64,000 nucleotides of DNA from Episyrphus balteatus (Eukaryota > Arthropoda > Insecta > Diptera > Syrphidae), in NCBI RefSeq assembly GCF_945859705.1, contig NC_079135.1, positions 83,708,253-83,772,252 of the forward strand, written 5' to 3'. Under the pieces are notes generated by a model. The model saw only the letters and a list, made by a program, of their open reading frames with translations, ran no database searches and was not told the DNA's origin. The position numbers and the translations under genes were made by a program. Numbering within the stretch: the stretch's first letter is position 1; every line of letters starts with the position of its first letter. Positions 10,487-22,955 of the stretch are shown here, in pieces.

Positions 10487-10710
10487 TTCAAGGTTCTGTA
10501 ACAAAAGAAAATAAATGAAAAAAAATTAAGATTTGTAGTCACGGCACATGAAAAACCGTCACAGGGTGACCATTTTTTAGATTTTTTTTCGAATGCCCAT
10601 AACTCAGAAAACATATGGCTGCGATTTTTTTATTATTTTTCGGATTACTGTCACCACCTACCCTATCTACCGTTTTCGTTTCGACTTTAACTTTTGGGGC
10701 ACCCTGTATA
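10487..10710 (+). repeat. 224-bp dispersed repeat, copy 1
   Basis: Direct copy of 13191-13414. It runs from ATTCAAGGTTCTGTAAC to CACCCTGTATA and includes GTCACGGCACATGAAAAACC. The end resembles the GGGACACCCTG terminus of the element at 41749-42825, so it may be one end of a related element. Confidence 0.7.
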
Positions 10711-10884
10711 TCTTGCCTCTGGAATCCATTTGCATTTGCAATTTATCGATGATAATATTAAAAGCGTTTCTTCGAAAATTTTCCTGTGGGCCCAAATGAG
10801 CTTTGGGAGTATTATACCATCTTTATCCATTATTTACTTGAGAGATATCGTTACTACTTTCTGTCTGTTGGTAGGTATTTACCA

Positions 10885-10985
10885 TCCTTGAGCTGCAGCC
10901 CAAACTAGAAGTGAATTCATTTTCTTCAAACTTGGTAGTTAACAGTTTTGGGTAATTTCCTAGAGGAGGAATTGAAACTGTTTAT
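10885..10985 (-). repeat. mini-me-like 3' fragment
   Basis: GAGCTGCAGCCCAAACTAG…TTCTTCAAACTTGGTAG matches the segment beside the GTCT arrays at 40.9-41.3 kb, but without the array. Confidence 0.5.
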
Positions 10986-11463
10986 AAGGACAAAAACTAA
11001 TAGTACCGGAAATAGAAAAGTGAAATAAAAAAAAAAATCATGTGTGCAATTCACACGTGGTAGAAGTGAAACCTTAAAAAATCATTTTTCTTGCAAAAAA
11101 AAATAGAAATAATCTACCTATTTTTATTCTATCAGCTTCAAATCCATGTTTTTTATATGACAACCTAGATAAATTTTATACCATCTGAAAGCTTATTGTC
11201 TTAGCTCAAAATATGTATATCGATCAAGTTTATGAGACATCTACAAAAAGAGCTAGAATTTTTTAAACTCGATGAAATTTCATCCAAAAAGCAAAAAAAC
11301 ATTTATTTTTATGTTCTCATGCTATTAAATCAATTTTTTACTTGCTCAATAGGGCAAGTATTGGTTTCGTGTAAAAAAAAAAATTCGAGGTTTTAATCAA
11401 AACTAACATTACGATGATGGAGAAGTCCGAAAAAGTGGTTTTCGTCATGACGTCCGTCGGTCT

Positions 11464-11503
11464 GTGCGTCGGTGCGTCGGTGCGTCGGTGCGTCGGTGCG
11501 TCG
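11464..11503 (+). repeat. (GTGCGTCG)5 microsatellite
   Basis: Five perfect 8-bp units at the place where other copies of the element carry (GTCT)n. The core has changed repeat type. Confidence 0.9.
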
Positions 11504-11639
11504 TCACAAAAAGCTGTACATGAAGCTGCAGCCTAAACGGGTTGAGGGATTTTCTTGAAATTTGGTACAGATGATTTTTTTGTAATTTCCAAGGTTGATT
11601 TTTTTTTGTTTTTTAATATCTCGCTCTAAACGTATACCT

Positions 11640-12050
11640 CCCATACAAAGTTTTGGAGTTATTGCAACTTTCTCGAAAACGGCTCTAACGATTTTGATTA
11701 AATTTAACATACGTAATGCTGTTTGCAGTTCTAACATAACTGCGTTTTTAGTTTTTCTCAAAAAATGCGGATAGTGAAAATATGACATTAACTCTTTTTT
11801 AAATCGCGGATGTCGGCTCTTCCCGTACATCTTAATGGAGTTATTACAATTTTCTCGTAAATGACTCTAACGATTTCGATTAAATTTTACACAGGTAATG
11901 TTATACGTAAATCTAACGTAACTGCATTTTTAGTTTTTCTCAAAAAATACGGATAATAGAAATATGACTTTACATTTTTTTAATCTTTGATGTCGGCTCT
12001 TCCCGTACACCGTTAATGAGTTATTACAATTTTCTAGACTAAATTTGACA
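11640..12050 (+). repeat. ~185-bp tandem units inside the nested element
   Basis: GTTATTGCAACTTTCTCG near 11651, GTTATTACAATTTTCTCG near 11838 and GTTATTACAATTTTCTAG near 12018 mark three diverged units. Two are followed by CTCTAACGATTT and CTCAAAAAAT-CGGATA. Confidence 0.65.
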
Positions 12051-12499
12051 TACATAATGCTCTAAGTGATTTTAATATATGTAGCTAATTGCGTTTTTTG
12101 TTTTTGTCAAAAAAACACGAGTAACAAAAATATGGCGTAAGAAAAACTAAAAAAAAATAATTTCGTATTTTTGCATTTCTTATGAAATTCCTTAAAAAAA
12201 TCAAATTTTAACTAATTCAAAATATTTTTTTTTTAAATCTTTGACATAAAATCTACTTTTATCATAAGAGCAAGTACGTGCGGCCCCAGTCGTGCATTTT
12301 ACTTTGTTTGAAAACCTATACAAAATTTTATACCATATGAAAGCTTATTGTTTCACCTTGTATAATGATGTATAAACCTTATTTCAAAGATGTCTACAAG
12401 AGAATTTAGAATTTTTCAAAGTCAACCATGTCGAATTTCCAGACTGAGATTACGGTACTTCCTACACTGGTAGCTGGTCATCGCCAACAGATCTCCACA

Positions 12500-13090
12500 G
12501 GTTTTTTGAGGCGGCGAGCACCCCACACAAAGTAGGAAAAATTCCCAGGTAAGTTTTCAGGTGTTATCAATGAAAAAAGTTGATCAATTCAGGGTTAATC
12601 CAATACTGTGTCACTTTGTTGTATCCTCATTTAAGTCTGAATGTATAAAAAATAATTGACGAATGGTTAATGTTTCATAAATTAATTTATTAACAAGTTC
12701 AGCCATGTAAAATCAAAAATAAAGAGGTTTTTTAGAAAAAAGTAGTTTTGGTTTTTTGTTAATTTCTCGAAAATCACAAGATATTTTTCAATCTGTTTTT
12801 CTGTTTTTGTTTCAAAATAAATAAGAGCACCGACTTTTAAAAACTAAATTAGTACTTAAACACATGAAATTTTGAAAAAAATTACTTTGAAATTTTTTTT
12901 TCCAATTTTTTTTTCAAAATTTTGATTTTAAAAATTAATTTTTCAAAAACTGTGCCATAAAATGGGTCTGTTTGAATTTTTTGTAAAAGACTAGGGTTTT
13001 GGCTTTACAAAAAGGTATAGCACGTTATTGTAAGTATAACCGTTGATTTTTAATAATTTTTTTTCCAAAATAAGTCATTTTTTTTTTAAA
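12500..13090. other. AT-rich DNA without a recognised feature
   Basis: Homopolymer-rich sequence; no exon, terminal repeat or tandem array was seen. Confidence 0.4.
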
Positions 13091-13143
13091 TTGCCCCTCC
13101 CCGCTAAACGAGGGGGAATAGCCCCCCCCCCCCCCCTCCCATA
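13091..13143 (+). repeat. C-rich motif homologous to the foldback spacer stem
   Basis: TTGCCCCTCCCCGCTAAACG then GGGGGAATAG and a C run. It matches the order of blocks at 6656-6705 and 53787-53834. Confidence 0.6.
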
Positions 13144-13190
13144 CGATTTTTTCTTGTCTCGACCTAACCTACACGCTCTAGCAAGGTTCT

Positions 13191-13414
13191 ATTCAAGGTT
13201 CCGTAGCAAAAGAAAAAAATGAAAAAAATTAAGATTTGTAGTCACGGCACATGAAAAACCGTCACAGGGTGACCATTTTTCGACTTTTTTTCAAATGCCC
13301 ATAACTCCCAAAATATATGGCTGCGATTTTTTTTTATTATTTTTCTAATAACTGTCACCACCTACCCTATCTATCGTTTTCGTTTCGACGTTAACTTTTG
13401 GGACACCCTGTATA
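13191..13414 (+). repeat. 224-bp dispersed repeat, copy 2
   Basis: Direct copy of 10487-10710 at an offset of 2704, ending GGGACACCCTGTATA. Mostly single-base differences. Confidence 0.7.
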
Positions 13415-13619
13415 CAAAAAAATAATTTTTTTAAAAAACGGCTCTAACGATTTTCAATTTTTTTTAAATTTCTTTCCATATAAGAATCATTTGCCATATT
13501 TCGTTTTTTGATAAAAATCAATAAAATCATCATTAAAAATATAAAAGTATAATTTTCCTTAATTTTTTTTTTAAAAAAGCTATTTTAACCATAAAAGCAA
13601 GTCGTGCATTTTATTATAA

Positions 13620-15255
13620 AGCTGGGTACATATTTTATTTCTTATGCCAGTTTAACAATAACAAATCTTTCATCCTAACTGTAATATGAACTAAATTTAA
13701 ATATTTTTTTTTTATGTAAAGATACAAAATAAGTAGGTGGCAATCATATTTGTAGTTATGGGATTTCTTTGTAAAGACCATCATCATACACCAGAAGGAC
13801 TATTCACGATAATGGTTACATTCAAATGTGACTGCAGTGGTGCAGTAAAACGTTTATCGACGACAACGAAGAACGGACAGACAGTAAAGTACAACAACAA
13901 AAAAAAGAGACAAGGATGCCAAGGATAACGCAGAGAGACTCAGCTCAGCCCGGCGGAGTCTATTGTCTCAAAGAGAAAGTGGGTTTGCTTGCCGGAAGGA
14001 AATCGTATTCATTGTGTGCGCAAATATTCAGTCTTTAATGAGATCATGTGCGTCTTAAGTTGATGTGTTCTGCTGAGTCTGACGCTAGCGCTAGCGCTGG
14101 GCTGGGCTGTCTTTAATCTTGCTCGTTTTCGTTTTTTTTTTTTTTTTCCTCTCTTGTCTTTTCTTTTTATTTTATCCTGACATAGAATACATATACCTAA
14201 CGAATATTTATATGTATACGATGTTCTTTATGGACACAAAGGAATTGCAAATAAATTGTGTTATATTCCTTGGGGATGGTTTCTTTTCTTTATAAAAAAA
14301 AATGATCAAGAAAAAGGATCCAGGAGATGTTCCACACCTCGATGGGTCGGTCGTTTCTCGTTTCGTTTCAGGTCCTGTTTGCTATATTCAGCTGAAGTTT
14401 TTTTTTTTGTGTCCTTCTACAATCTGTGATGCTTCTCTATCTGTCACAAGCTCACAAGTGCTGCTTCTCATTAATTTCAAGGATGCACTTGTAACTTTGG
14501 AAAAAGTCGCTGTGGGACTAAAGGAAACAAATAAACAAAAAATACAACAAAAAAAAAAAGACAATTTTTGTTAGGAAGGATTCATTGATTCGTTCAGATG
14601 CTATGCAGTTGTATAGTATATGCATCTGAACAACGAAAAAAAAGAATGGTATGTACTTTTGCATGCATAAATAAGCAATGTGTTTGCATGAAACCGTCAT
14701 CAGTCAAATCAAGAAGAATTAATTGAAAATTCCCGTAACTACTCCTCGTTGTCGTTGTCATCCTCTCTGTTCAGTTTGGCGCTCAAATAAAATGCAAATT
14801 TAAACTTCGTCATTTTATAAACAAAAATAAAAATGAAACAAAAAGCTGTCGTTCTAAAGGCCAAATAATATAAAATTTCACAATAAAAATTTAAAAAATA
14901 CCTCGAAAGCAAATTTAAACAAAAAACAAAATGGAAATTCAAATTGGTCATCTGCATTTAACTGAGACAAAGGAAGGAATATTTGTACAATTCAAAACAA
15001 ACTGTTTCTTTTTTCGCTGAATTTGATGTTTAAAAAAAGTGTATTCTTTTATAAGCTTTAACCTCAGTTTGGTTGATTGTGAAAAATGGCTCCTTCACTA
15101 TTACAAGAAGTAAACCTCTTCTCACAAATCGCAAGGGAGCTCGGATCTTATTCAGGGCAAGGTTGTGGATAATGAATCAAACTCTCTTCCGACTAGAAAT
15201 GGAGAGTTGCTGTCATTGAACTACATACTCCACTGACCGGATGTGCCAATCTATA
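13620..15255. other. unique intergenic DNA
   Basis: Less repetitive and locally GC-richer (for example GACGCTAGCGCTAGCGCTGG near 14082). Short open frames lack splice context and recognisable domains. No gene is supported; regulatory content is possible but not shown. Confidence 0.4.
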
Positions 15256-15259
15256 TGCT

Positions 15260-17505
15260 CTTTATGAAACTTGAAAACCCGTCAAGATAGGCTATGTAAA
15301 GTTGGCACCCCCAAATGCAAATTTTTTTTCAAACCTGCCTTTTTTTTTAATTATACAAACCTCTTAAAAATCAATTTTTTTTTTTTTTTTTTCAGTGTAA
15401 AAATTATCCTTCCTACACCTTTACTCAATATACCATGGTTATTTCAACAAATTCCTTAACTGTTTTGGTTTGTCCCTCTTAGTTCAAAAATTAAAAGAAA
15501 AATGTTCACCCTAAGTTTAAGAAATACTCAAAATACAAAATTTGCACTAAAAAATTCAAAATTCCCAAAAAAAAACATTTTCCCAAACATTTTAGCACAT
15601 AATCTTAAGTAGTAGGTACTGTTGTAAAAAATACTTTTAATTGCATATATAGAAAATTCAGTGATTAAATTAGAGGAAAATAAGAAAGTCACTGTGGTGT
15701 ATGCGTAACTTTTTTTTTGGGAATTTCAAGAACTTTTGAATTGTTCAGAACAAATTTTGTATTTTGAATATTTATTAAACGTAGGTGGATAAATATGATT
15801 TTGGGAACTCGAGCTGGACAAACGATTTTAGTTTAAAATTTTGAAAAAAAAAAATTTTTGGGGATTTTTGGAGGCTTTGAATTTTTTAGTCCAAAATTTA
15901 AAAAATAAATCAAACGATAATTTTTGGTATGTATTTAAAAACTCGAGGTGGAGAAACGGATGCGATTGGTTTTATAAGTCTTTATCAAAATTTGAGCATT
16001 ATAGGCGATTTCTTATAAAAAAAATGAATTTGCTTTAAAACTTTTTTCAAGGGTGAACAAACGAAAATTTTGAGTATTGGTACAAACATGGGGAAAAGGC
16101 GGGAAAACGAATTAGACTAGTTTGATTTGACTAATTGAAATAAAATGTGACTCAAACAATTTCTTCTAACTCCCAATATTCTTAGTCATCTTCTATTCTT
16201 TGCTTGAATTTTGGCATACTTTTTTTCACTTCGCTGATTGATTTCTATTACAATATACAGTATTTTCTAAGAACTTTCTATTGATATCAGACTGAATTGC
16301 ATTATTGTGGATGTCAAAAATAAATCTTTCGCTACCAAAGTTCTTCAAACTTTTAAGAGAGCAGTTATAGCTATCATTGGTTTTCATCATTGAAACCAGT
16401 CATTGGAATTTTCATGACAGGTCGTTTAAAATTTCTGTCTGTCACTGGTTCATGGTTCATTTATGTTAAAATAGCTAAAGTCATGCTTGAACCAAACTTG
16501 ATCCACAACTAATCCGCCGAAATCGGAGTGTTAAATTCCTGAACCGAGGCTGACCCTAGTTCGTACGTTCGTACAACTGGCCCTAAGTGATTTTTGACAA
16601 AAAAAAAAGAATGCGATCTTAGCTATTGCGTAAATGTATGAGAGAAATTAATACAACTTATTATATGTATTTCACAAGTCGTTCTCAAAATATTGAGATT
16701 TATACTTAGAAGAAATCCCTCTTCAATGCTGCATCCAAACTAAGCCGGAAGGGTACTTTCGTCGGTCGTCTATGTTCCGTTTTTTTACTATTTACACAGT
16801 TAAAACAATTGACAAAGTTTGGTTTGTTCATTGATTCCCATGTTGAGTCCCATGTCAAACCCCCACTGCTTTAAGACCCCGCTCGCACTAGTTCCGAATT
16901 AAGTTGGCAACAGTTCTTTGCTTTTTTAGCGACGATATATCGTCGGCACAACACCAAAACCACGAATCTGCATTTTTGGGCATTTTCACTTTAATGCATT
17001 ATTTTACTTGTTATCGGTCCCTCTATTCACTGCATCGATCCCAATCCTCCAACTTTTGCCTTGAAGCCTAAACTATCAATTTCCGTTGCACAAGTTTCCA
17101 TAAGATTGCATAAGTTTCCAAAACTTTGAAGAAGTTTTTCTCAACCGTACAATTAGCAGATTCTTGGTATTGGCTTTGTGCCCACGATATGTTCCTCGAA
17201 AAACATATTCAGCTTTATTGTGAGTTTCTTGTGAACGAGATTCAACCCGGAAAAATAAAAATTCACTTTTTCTCTATTGTGAGTTGCGGCTGACAATTTG
17301 TTCGCGTCCCGAAAACTCCTCGTATTTTTCAGTTAAAATGCGAGCAAAGCAGCTCACTTAAACTTTAGTGAAAAACAAAAAACCAGTTTAGCGGAAAATT
17401 CTAATTTCACTCCGATGCAACTTGGAATAGCTTTTTGAATTCCGGACGAACAAAAATATTTCGGACGAAAAATTGTCCACGTGAAACTCACAACAGGGTT
17501 TATAA
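15260..17505. other. intergenic DNA, partly low-complexity
   Basis: 15.3-16.1 kb is A/T homopolymer-rich. 16.1-17.5 kb is unique-looking with normal base composition. No coding exon, RNA gene or element end was identified. Confidence 0.4.
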
Positions 17506-17509
17506 ATAA

Positions 17510-18140
17510 CACTGGTTAACAAAATTTAACTTTTTTTTTGTTGCCCAAACAAAAATATACTTCTCTGAAGATTTTCGGTGTGCTGAATTTGAATCCGAAG
17601 TCAAAAAAAATTAATCAGCTCCCGTTTTGGAAATATTACGGTTAGAAAATGCAAAACTTCGGACCTTATTCTTTTATATAAGGAAAATAGTTTGAGCAAA
17701 TTTTGTAACGGTTTTTATGAGAACTATTTTCCACCTTTTTAATTCTGTTTAAATATTTCCGATATCTTTTTTACTGCCCGAGATATCCTCAGTTGTTTGG
17801 TATTTTTATAAATTTTATAACGTCAATATCTCCTTTATGCTATAGATTTAAGATATATCTGGAAATACAAAAGATATTGAAAAGATTTAAACAGGTATCG
17901 AAAGATGGAAAACAGTTCTTATAGTAACCATTACTAAATATGCTCAAACAATTTTCCTTGTACAAAAGAATAAGGTCCGAAGATCTCAAAAAAACGTTTT
18001 TTTTTTTGCATTTTCTACCGGTAATATCTAGAAAACAGGAGCTGATAAATTTTTTCTGACTTCGGATTCGAGTTCAGCACACCGAAAACCTTCAGAAAAG
18101 TATATTTTTGTTTCGGCAACAAAACCCTTGTAAACCAGTG
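17510..18140. mobile_element. 631-bp imperfect-palindrome element with TAA duplications
   Basis: Ends are CACTGGTTAACAAAA and AACCAGTG, flanked by TAA (17507-17509 and 18141-18143), a TWA-type duplication as in PIF/Harbinger elements. The two halves are imperfect inverted copies (CTTCGGACCTTATTC against GAATAAGGTCCGAAG). The subterminal CTTCGGATTCGAGTTCAGC is shared with 19990-21231, and a related form is in 51476-52092. No coding capacity. Confidence 0.65.
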
Positions 18141-18149
18141 TAATTCAAA

Positions 18150-19366
18150 AAGAATGGTTAGTTAATTTTTTGAATTTAAAGTCACTATATAAACGGCACC
18201 CAGCTCATAAAAAAAATACAATTTTTCACACTCTTGTTTCTGTTTAACTTCAAACCTCTTACTCCTAGTTTGTATTCTAGTAGAAAAGCATACCTTCTTA
18301 ATACAATATTCTTCAACTTTCCACGCTTTCAATCTTAACGATTTGTTCATAATTTCTGTGTTCATTTCAACACTCTTTACTTTGTAACTTTCAATTCTGC
18401 TTCAGAAGTTTTCACACTGATCTTTAATTCAGTTTACCTTCACACTCATTGTGTATAACTTACATGATTGTGTTTCATGCCATAGGAGTTACAAAATTGT
18501 TGGTACAAGAGAGTCGTAAAAACCCAAAAGAGTTGAGAAGTTATAAGATTGTTGCAGTTTATTGGCAAAAGGTAGAAAGGAAATCTGAAGTTCATATTAA
18601 AAATAATGAAACGATGAAGTGCTTCCGCAGTGTATGTATAGAAATATGATGTGGTAGCAGGTAAAGAAGGGGTACATTTAAGTTGTCAAGTATTCCTCCA
18701 TTTTGCAGGAGGAAATAATAAATGATTTAAGGTTTCTTTGTAGTTTTCATATGAGATTAAGAAATTTTCACCGTGCTCGTCAGTTGAAGAAATTTGATTT
18801 AAAAGTTGAAGAATAAAACAGTGAAAGTTACTTCCTTAAAAAAAAGTCAAATTTTCATCAAAAATTTCAAGTAGTACTGACTGAGAGAGAAATATTAAAT
18901 ATTGGTTGGTATTTGAAGCTGAGATATATAAAGCATATCGATTTTTAACACTGCACAAGTATAGAGGATAAAAGAGGCAATACAATGTTTCATAGGAGTT
19001 TTAAGTTTCTAGTTTACAATTCAAATATTGAATTTATGCGCCTTGTAGGTATTTCTAACTTCAAACTTTTCATTGTTTTGCTTGTTTTAAGCCGCAAGCA
19101 GATTATCACTTTTGTTCTGAATTTTTGTTTTGTTTCCGCTTGTTTGTGTATTTCTTTATAAAATCCGGTGTGTTTTTTGTTTTATTCGTATTTTTAAATT
19201 CGGTGGCAGAGTAAGAAAATCAAAACAAAGAGGTACAGTTTATTGGAATAATTTCAGTAAAACAAAATAAATAAATAGGTTTAGGTGTTAAGTTTTAAGT
19301 AGGGACAAAAAAAAAAAAAAACACAAAAAAAAAAACTAAAAAAAATACAAAAATAAAAAATATATA

Positions 19367-19399
<33 letters not shown>

Positions 19400-19910
19400 A
19401 ATACAAAATTGCTTTCTGTGGCTGTTCTAGTTTTTAAGTAGTTTTTAAGTACCTACCTAACTAGTATAAGTAGTTTTAATTAATTTGTCAGTTTTAAAAT
19501 TTAAAAAATAAAATGATCAGAATCCAAGTTTTTTCAAATTATTTCTTGGTAAAAAATAACAATAATTGAAATTTTAGTATTAAAATAGTTCTAAGGCCGA
19601 AAGGCATTAGAATTAAGAAAAATGAAGTATAACTTAGAGTGCCCGTATAGGGCCAGTAAGTTAGTTGTAAGTAATTGATAAGTAGGTTAGTTTTTATGAA
19701 TTTTTGTCTAGCTTTAAGATAGTTTTAAATTGATGAATAATAAAAATGAATTTAAAATTGAAAAAATAAATAAGTGGAACTTCATGAAAAGTATTTGTAA
19801 AATTCATGGAAAGTAAGGGCAGGAATGCGAAGGATAAAAAAAAAGACAATTTTAATCAAATTTGAAATTAAAGGTGAAAAACACTTTTTATACTAAAATT
19901 TATTTTGTTT
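18150..19910. other. intergenic DNA with an A-rich/(TA)n tract
   Basis: Contains a long A-rich stretch (19310-19375) running into (TA)n at about 19377-19397. Short open frames near 18.2-18.6 kb have no recognisable features. Confidence 0.45.
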
Positions 19911-19913
19911 AAG

Positions 19914-19989
19914 TCTTAGCCAAAGTAAATAAATATACTTTTTTTCTATAATGCACACCAAATGGGGTTTGTTGGGACTTTGAGTAATA
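19914..19989 (+). repeat. flanking direct repeat, left copy
   Basis: TTAGCCAAAGTAAATAAAT…GGGTTTGTTGGGACTTTGAG recurs diverged at 21263-21333, just past the element at 19990-21231. It may mark an older element carrying the younger one, or an imperfect segmental duplication. Confidence 0.55.
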
Positions 19990-21231
19990 GACCAGTGAAA
20001 ATAATTTTTGAAAAAAAAAAAATTATTAGGAGCATAAGGGTGGTTGGAAAATTTCGGAAAAATGGTATATGAAAGGGGAAAAATAAATTGCCCACAAACA
20101 AATTGGGGGGAAAGGGGGTGGATGGGCGAAAGAGTGGGGTGGGTGTCAAAAATCGTGGTTTTTAACGATTACTGTCAAAAGTAGACCTCCTATCGAAAAA
20201 ACTTAAATACAAAAGTTGTAGATAGCAAAAGTGTGTACAACTTTTGATCAAACCATTTTTTTATATAACCTCATAATCATTGAAAAAAATGCAAAAATAC
20301 GATTTTTTAAATTTTTTATTTTTATATTTTACAAAAATGGTTGGATTTTAACAAAACTTGGTTAAAAATTAGTTTGTCATGTTTTCCATATTTTTTAAAT
20401 ATTTTTTGGGCAAAAAGTAATTTTTGATGAATTAAATTTGAAAAAATAGCCTATTTTTCAATCAAAAAAGTTACCGAAAATATTTTAAATTTTTGAAAAC
20501 TTTGGAATGCAGTTAGGTATTTAGATTAAAATCTATTATTTAAGATTGTTTAGAAAAACTATACTTTTGTTTTAGAAAATATTAAAAGAAATTGAAAAAA
20601 AAAAACAATAAAACGTTTTTCAAGATCTTTCCGTAAATTACAGTAATATTGGTGAGAAATAATCTTCCATAGAAAATTATACTTTTGTAATGACCTTTGA
20701 CCTTCTCAATTTTAATCTAGCATTAGAATAGCTCTTACTTGCAAAGTTTTTGAGATATTAAATTTTGAACGTCCAAAACAGTATTTTTGTGATGTTTTGG
20801 CATGGTTATATTTCAAAAACGTGATGTGATTGAATTTTTCTGACTTCGGATGTTCGGATTCGAGCTCAGTGCACAAAAATCCATTAGAAAAATAAACTTT
20901 TATTTCTAGAAAAAAAAAAAAAACTTTTTGACTAGTGAAATCGAGCAAGGCATTCGATTATTCTGCCCTGTCCAGACTTCACTAGTCAAAAAGTTTTTTT
21001 GTGTATATAACTTTTTTTCAATAAGAGGTCTACTTTTCACAGAAATCGTAAAAAACTACGATTTTTCACCCCAGCCCACTTTTTTGCCCACCCACCCCCT
21101 TTCCCCCAACTCGTTTGTTGGCAATTTATTTTTCCCCTTTCATATACCATTTATCCTAAATTTTCCCACCACCCTTTGCTGCTAATAATTTATTCAACTT
21201 TTGCCCCATGAAAACCGGATTGGCACTGGTC
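19990..21231. mobile_element. 1.24-kb TA-flanked inverted-repeat element
   Basis: Ends GACCAGTG and CACTGGTC, flanked by TA (19988-19989, 21232-21233). The outer ~200 bp are inverted copies, visible in TGGTATATGAAAGGGGAAAA against TTTTCCCCTTTCATATACCA. Between them lie the shared subterminal block (20840-20900) and a perfect 22-bp hairpin (20919-20940 with 20979-21000). No coding capacity. Confidence 0.65.
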
Positions 21232-21386
21232 TATTTATACATTTTAATATTTTTTTTTAAAGCTTAACCAAAGTAAAAAAATTAACTTTTTTCTACTAGT
21301 CACCCCAACCGGGATTTGTTGGGACTTTGACAAAGCGAATAAGGGAATTTCTGCCAACAATTTCCACATATTGAAATGGCGTATAG

Positions 21387-21438
21387 TATTTTAGGATCAA
21401 AACCTAAATTTAGGTATTTAGGTTTTGATCCTAAAATA
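21387..21438. repeat. perfect 23-bp inverted repeat with 6-nt loop
   Basis: Stem arms 21387-21409 and 21416-21438 (TATTTTAGGATCAAAACC and complement). A compact hairpin in otherwise unremarkable AT-rich DNA. Confidence 0.85.
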
Positions 21439-21439
21439 C

Positions 21440-22540
21440 ATATTAGGTAAATGGACATACCTAAAACAAATTTAGTAACAGTCTTGTGATTTAGTCATGA
21501 AATTAACTGAAGCAAATATTTAAAAATAATATATTTCGCAGAACAGTTTAAAAAATTTTGTTTATAGATTTTTAACTTCCTCTGTGATTTGTATTAATAA
21601 AGTCTTTAAAATATTTATCAATGTTTACCGAACATTAGACTTCAAAATATAATTTTATTTCAAGTTCTAAAAAGAATTTATTACTTTTCAACTTTAAATT
21701 AGATTTCAAAGAATAAAATTGATTTACAAAAAAAAAAAAACATCCTGCATGACAGCAACACTTTATTACCAATATATCCAAACAAAGAAGAATCCTTTTT
21801 GCAAAAAAAAAAAAAAAAACGATTTCGGGTCAAATATCTCGAAAAGAACTTTCACAAAACAAAAAAAAAATAACAAAACAAAAGTTAACTTATAAAGCCT
21901 ATCAAAGTTTTTCGAACTTTGTTTTCTATATATAGGAAATATCCATCACAGCGAATAATAATAAAGAAGCCAACAAAGATGTTTTATGTGTCTAATGTTT
22001 CGAATTTACTGTATACCTAACTAGGTTTTACCAATTTGCCTTCTTGCGAAACTTTAACACCTTTAATACCAACACAACAAATAACTTGTACCAAAACAAC
22101 GAAGAGATGATAAACATACCTTTATGTTATTTTCTTAAAAAGGAAGAAATACTCGTACCTATATTTATACAACAAATATGTACAAGGTGGAATACATGTA
22201 TACTATTGCAATTCTTTCTTTCCAAGCTATAAATCCTTCTGAAGGTCTTCATTTATTCAAAAAAAGAGAGCAGCAAAGCAAGGAAAAAAAAACAAATATT
22301 TCTTTGTTTGCAGTCAAACCCATCTTCAAACTATTAGACAAACATATCCTTCCTGCTTTGGCGTAAAAAGTTTATCTGCGTAAAACTTTTGGGGATATAA
22401 CATTCTCACATATAGATGATTCACTTAGATGAAAGCAAAAAATTATACAGGGTGTTTTATTTTGAAAATATTTATGTAGATCTTGAATAAATTAAAAAAA
22501 AAAAAAAAAAACAGTTTGTAAATTTGCTCAGTTGCAAGAT
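21440..22540. other. AT-rich intergenic DNA
   Basis: No exon or complete element was seen. TATACAGGGTGTTTTATTTTG near 22443 looks like an isolated element terminus. Confidence 0.35.
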
Positions 22541-22559
22541 TTCATTGCTAAAAATTAAT

Positions 22560-22955
22560 ATAATAAAAAAAATTGTTACCTTCAATACCCTGATGAAATT
22601 TGGCAAAAAGTTTTCATTTCTAATAAGAATGAAGGCAAAAGAGTGTTCACAAAATTTTGCTACTATCGATACAAATTTCGTGTGAAGGGTACCTATTTTG
22701 TTTTCGAGCTGGGAGTAAAATCTGTAGTAAATATAAGTTCAAAAAAAGGCAATTTTGGTTATCCCTTTATTTGTTATGGGAACCAAAAACCAAATTAGAC
22801 TTTGGGTTAAAGGGTGTCTTTTTAGTGAGGAATACATAAGCAATATTCTAAAAACCAGTATCCGATAGATATCTAGAAATATTGTTACACTAGCATAGGA
22901 GCGAAGAATCTTATTAATTAAGATTAGATTAATTTTGATTAAAGGGTGTTTTTTT
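22560..22955 (-). repeat. second array of the ~150-bp intron repeat, inverted
   Basis: About three units. On the minus strand they read AAACACCCTTTAATC, ACACCCTTTAACCC and TTTCATCAGGGTATTG, the last matching TTTCATCAGGGTATCCC of the array at 735-2280. It lies 20 kb away in opposite orientation. Confidence 0.6.

Larger units (their letters stand above)
11338..12312 (+). mobile_element. Helitron/mini-me-like element nested in repeat R
   Basis: Begins near ACTTGCTCAATAGGGCAAG, passes TTACGATGATGGAGAAGTC and the array at 11464-11503, and ends near GCAAGTACGTGCGGCCCCAG, CGTGCATTTTA. The end word recurs at 35690, 39800, 40165 and 54845. A (GTCY)-type array after ATTACGATGATGGAGAA is characteristic of dipteran mini-me/DINE-like elements. 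Boundaries rest on the uninterrupted R copies. Confidence 0.5.
11039..12500 (+). repeat. repeat family R, copy 1, split by a nested element
   Basis: Carries ACACGTGGTAGAAGTGAAACC and repeated words GAAAGCTTATTG and CATCTACAAAAAGAGC, and ends with TCATCGCCAACAGATC. Inverted copies lie at 31690-32345 and 48600-49110. Alignment by eye to the 32-kb copy shows that about 11338-12312 is an insertion. No coding capacity. Confidence 0.6.

Noticed and set aside
15278..15320. CCGTCAAGATAG…GCACCCCCAAAT, resembling a foldback module end
   Set aside because: The match is broken by unrelated bases and nothing of the module follows; could be chance.
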